Shown in pieces: positions 6,815 to 8,449 of a stretch of DNA of 8,449 nucleotides. Position numbers and translations under genes: made by a program. The notes under the pieces were generated by a model. The model was not told the DNA's origin. It was given only the letters and a program-made list of their open reading frames with translations, and did no database searches. The stretch spans positions 1-8,449 of the forward strand of contig JAOPZP010000042.1 of assembly GCA_025964055.1 (NCBI GenBank), read 5' to 3'. Positions within the stretch are counted from its first letter, which is position 1, and each line of letters starts with the position of its first letter. The stretch is from Conexibacter sp. GTDB lineage: Bacteria; Actinomycetota; Thermoleophilia; Solirubrobacterales; Solirubrobacteraceae.

Positions 6815-7957
6815 ATGACCGCCTCCCGCTCCCTCCTCACCGCCGCGGCCCTGGGGGCCGCGCTCGCCGCGCCGTCGGCCGCCCACGCCGCCGAAGGCTT
6901 CACCGGCGTCACGTCCGCCGGCCAGGTGGCCGTCTTCCAGAGCGACTCGCTGCCCGGCGTGCAGAGCCTCGTCGACGTCTCCGGCCTCGGCGCCGGTGAG
7001 CACGTCGTCGCCCTGGACCGCGCACCCGGCGGCGCGCTGCTGGCCCTCACCTCGGCGGGCAACGTGGCCACGCTCGACGCCGCCACGGGCAAGGCCATCA
7101 TGAAGTACGACCACCCGGTCACGGCCGCGATCGACCCGGCCGGAGCGCTGACCTTCGCGGTCGCGCCCGACGGCGCCACGGCGCGGATCATCGTCGCGGG
7201 GCGCGACGAGACCGTGACGCTCGCCACCGGCGTCACGGCCGCGACCAACCCGGCGCTGGCCTTCGCCGCCGGTGACGTGAACGCAGGCACCGATCCGGGC
7301 GCGGCCGTGGACTTCGGCGCCGACGGCCGCCTGCTCGGCCTGTCGGCGGCGCGCGGGGCGTTCGTCGCCGAGACGGCGCCGGGCGCCGGCACGCTCTCGA
7401 CCCTGGCGGCCCTGCCGTTCACGGCGACGGCGCCCGTGCGGGCGACGGTGGGCTCGGGCGGCATCGTCTACGCGGTCTCGGCGCTCCACGGACCCCGCGC
7501 CGCCTCGCCGCCCCAGTCGCGGCTGGTCCGCTTCGATCCGGCCACCGGACGCGTCACCGGGCAGAACGGCGTCTTCCTCGGTCAGCAGCTGGGCGCGATC
7601 GCGTCCACCGGCGCCGTGCCCGACGACACGAGCAAGCCCAGCGCGACCGTGTCGGGGCGCATGCTGCGCCGCCACGTCAGCCGCGGGTACTCGTACTACA
7701 CGGGCGTCGCGCTGAAGGTCAGCGAGCCCGGCCAGACCGTCGCGTCGCTGCGCCTCCGGGGCAAGACCGTGGCGTTCGGCCTGGCCTCGACAGACCTGGC
7801 GGGCCGCGTGCAGCTCCAGGTCGTCCCGCGCCGGGGCGCCGGCGCCCTGCTGCGCTCGGCCGCCCTCCGCGGGCGCCGCGCCGTGCTGCACCTGACGGTC
7901 CATGACTGGGCCGGCAACCAGCGCGCCTACGACCGCACGGTACGCCTCGGGCGGTAG
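6815..7957 (+). CDS. Secreted DUF4394-like protein
   Basis: A 380-aa exported protein. Residues 1-25 form a Sec signal peptide: TASR positive start, a hydrophobic core of Leu/Ala, and an SAAHA cleavage site before AEGF. Residues 28-141 fit the DUF4394 pattern: GFTGVTSAGQVAVFQSDSLP, then VSGLGAGEHVVALDRAP (56-71), then LLALTSAGNVATLDAATG (75-92) and a TATGV-like end. These are beta-propeller-type strands, repeated more loosely at 165-245 (VRFDPATGRV). Residues about 275-380 look like a beta-sandwich domain ending in VHDWAGNQRAYDRTVRLGR, of the kind common on secreted actinobacterial proteins. No LPXTG or lipobox is present, so it is probably released or loosely wall-bound. Function unknown. 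ATG 6815 was preferred to GTG/ACG-region starts at 6782 because GGAG lies just before it and the signal peptide begins there. Confidence 0.85.
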   Translation: MTASRSLLTAAALGAALAAPSAAHAAEGFTGVTSAGQVAVFQSDSLPGVQSLVDVSGLGAGEHVVALDRAPGGALLALTSAGNVATLDAATGKAIMKYDHPVTAAIDPAGALTFAVAPDGATARIIVAGRDETVTLATGVTAATNPALAFAAGDVNAGTDPGAAVDFGADGRLLGLSAARGAFVAETAPGAGTLSTLAALPFTATAPVRATVGSGGIVYAVSALHGPRAASPPQSRLVRFDPATGRVTGQNGVFLGQQLGAIASTGAVPDDTSKPSATVSGRMLRRHVSRGYSYYTGVALKVSEPGQTVASLRLRGKTVAFGLASTDLAGRVQLQVVPRRGAGALLRSAALRGRRAVLHLTVHDWAGNQRAYDRTVRLGR

Positions 7958-7968
7958 CTGTCAGATCC

Positions 7969-7980
7969 CCCGTTCGCGGG
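7969..7980 (+). terminator. Hairpin with TTCG loop after the secreted gene
   Basis: CCCG-TTCG-CGGG forms a 4-bp GC stem with a TTCG loop, 11 bases beyond the stop at 7957. It is followed by no U-tract. Possible terminator or 3' stabilising hairpin. Confidence 0.3.
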
Positions 7981-8015
7981 ATGCAGGAGCCACCTCGCCT
8001 GCCGACCATAGGACC

Positions 8016-8195
8016 ATGGCCTCCTCCACCCGTCACGCCTTCCGCTACGAGCCCAGCCTGTGCTCGCTGGCGGAGGGCGAGACGCTGGGGCGGCGTCCTG
8101 CCGACGGAGCGCCCGAGCCGCGCAAGCATCGCAGCGGCCTCCGTGCGCGCCTGAGCATGCGGCGCACCACCGGCCGCGAGCGCGCGTCGCGCTGA
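8016..8195 (+). CDS. Small basic hypothetical protein (59 aa)
   Basis: Begins MASSTRHAFRYEPSLCSLAE and becomes Arg-rich toward its C terminus (SGLRARLSMRRTTGRERASR). No family recognised, no membrane segment or signal peptide. Third-position GC of roughly nine in ten codons is in line with real genes here. ATG 8016 has a weak AGGA just upstream; the longer frame from 7902 would overlap the secreted gene and is less likely. It ends 6 bases before a strong hairpin, as expected for a transcribed gene. It could still be a chance ORF. Confidence 0.45.
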   Translation: MASSTRHAFRYEPSLCSLAEGETLGRRPADGAPEPRKHRSGLRARLSMRRTTGRERASR

Positions 8196-8201
8196 GGCAC
8201 G

Positions 8202-8229
8202 GCGGCTGAGGCGCCGCCGCTTCAGCCGC
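8202..8229. terminator. Bidirectional terminator-like hairpin
   Basis: GCGGCTGA...TCAGCCGC pairs perfectly over 8 bp and continues inward through GGCG/CGCT for a 12-bp stem with one G-U pair and a 4-base loop. It lies between convergent small genes and contains the stop codon of the minus-strand gene (8224-8222). No T-run flanks it. Confidence 0.55.
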
Positions 8230-8356
8230 GATCCGCGCCGGCCACGCGCCTGCGCCGACTGATCCAGATGGCCCCGGCGCCCAGCGCCACCATCACGCCG
8301 ATCCATCCGGCGATCCGCTCGTCCGAGGACGGCTGCATCGTCTCGGGAAGCTCCAT
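8222..8356 (-). CDS. Small single-pass membrane protein (44 aa)
   Basis: Too short for most gene callers. Sequence begins MELPETMQPSSDERIAG, followed by one hydrophobic segment at about 15-32 (IAGWIGVMVALGAGAIWI), then SRRRR and a short tail. The positive-inside rule puts the C terminus in the cytoplasm. About 40 of 44 codons end in G or C. TACCGT, a TANNNT -10 box, ends 7 bases before ATG 8356, so the predicted transcript starts within a base of the ATG (leaderless). The LPET at residues 3-6 followed by a membrane span and Arg cluster resembles a sortase signal, but without the Gly and without a preceding protein. Function unknown. Confidence 0.6.
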   Translation of the reverse strand: MELPETMQPSSDERIAGWIGVMVALGAGAIWISRRRRVAGADRG

Positions 8357-8363
8357 GGCGACG

Positions 8364-8369
8364 ACGGTA
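8364..8369 (-). promoter_or_regulatory. -10 box (TACCGT) of the 44-aa gene, leaderless
   Basis: Minus-strand TACCGT matches TANNNT and is identical to the -10 of the DUF1059 promoter. Its position predicts transcription starting at about 8357, one base before ATG 8356. No obvious -35 was found. Confidence 0.45.
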
Positions 8370-8449
8370 CGCCGCCGGCGCGATCGCCGCGCGCGCTGAC
8401 CCCGTGCGCGGACCGAGCGGCGCCAGGGTGCTCAAACGCGAAGCGCCCG
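8370..8449. other. Right-edge sequence without an identified gene
   Basis: These 80 bases hold upstream sequence of the 44-aa gene. A minus-strand frame entering from the edge stops at 8434-8432 after five codons (RALRV), which could be the end of another gene but is too short to judge. Confidence 0.3.

Noticed and set aside
6724..7464. N-terminal extension of the phosphorylase-like protein by 247 codons
   Set aside because: It runs antisense to the secreted protein gene and is Ala/Pro/Ser-rich; ATG 6723 with a nearby -10 box is a better start.
8432..8449. Possible end of another minus-strand gene at the right edge
   Set aside because: Only five codons before the stop are visible; this cannot be told from chance.
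1..8449. A defence, toxin-antitoxin, mobile or secondary-metabolite system
   Set aside because: No transposase, integrase, nuclease, toxin pair, CRISPR repeat or biosynthetic cluster was seen; base composition is even and most genes are ordinary chromosomal ones.

Overview
The window is very GC-rich, with G or C in most third codon positions, dense genes and spurious antisense ORFs. Together with TANNNT-type -10 boxes and several genes without a Shine-Dalgarno sequence, this suggests an actinobacterium. Thermoleophilia/Solirubrobacterales is my tentative guess, and it is inference only. I see no insertion sequence, CRISPR array, tRNA or rRNA.

Layout. (1) Positions 1-282, minus: the N-terminal HTH part of a LysR-type regulator, cut by the window edge, divergent from (2) ppc, 347-2965, plus, a full-length phosphoenolpyruvate carboxylase. 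(3) A convergent junction with a GC hairpin at 2966-2988 leads into a minus-strand block: a manganese catalase (3014-3985), a DUF1059-family small protein (4145-4342), an uncharacterised helical 145-aa protein (4448-4885), and a 553-aa protein (5062-6723). The last has an unrecognised N-terminal half and a C-terminal half that carries nucleoside-phosphorylase/nucleosidase-like motifs. (4) Divergent from it is a secreted DUF4394-like protein (6815-7957), followed by a tiny basic ORF (8016-8195). (5) A strong hairpin (8202-8229) separates that ORF from a convergent 44-aa single-pass membrane protein (8222-8356, minus).

Function. PEPC carboxylates PEP to oxaloacetate to refill the TCA cycle. The LysR gene beside it may regulate it, or may regulate an operon outside the window. 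Mn catalase removes H2O2; the DUF1059 gene next to it has its own recognisable promoter, with a perfect 18-bp dyad filling the spacer, which looks like an operator.

The least described items are the 553-aa phosphorylase-like protein, the remnant of a second copy of its 3' end just downstream (a 55-bp-period imperfect duplication that keeps the C-terminal reading frame), and the dyad-in-spacer promoter of the DUF1059 gene. I see no clear novel multi-gene defence or mobile system.
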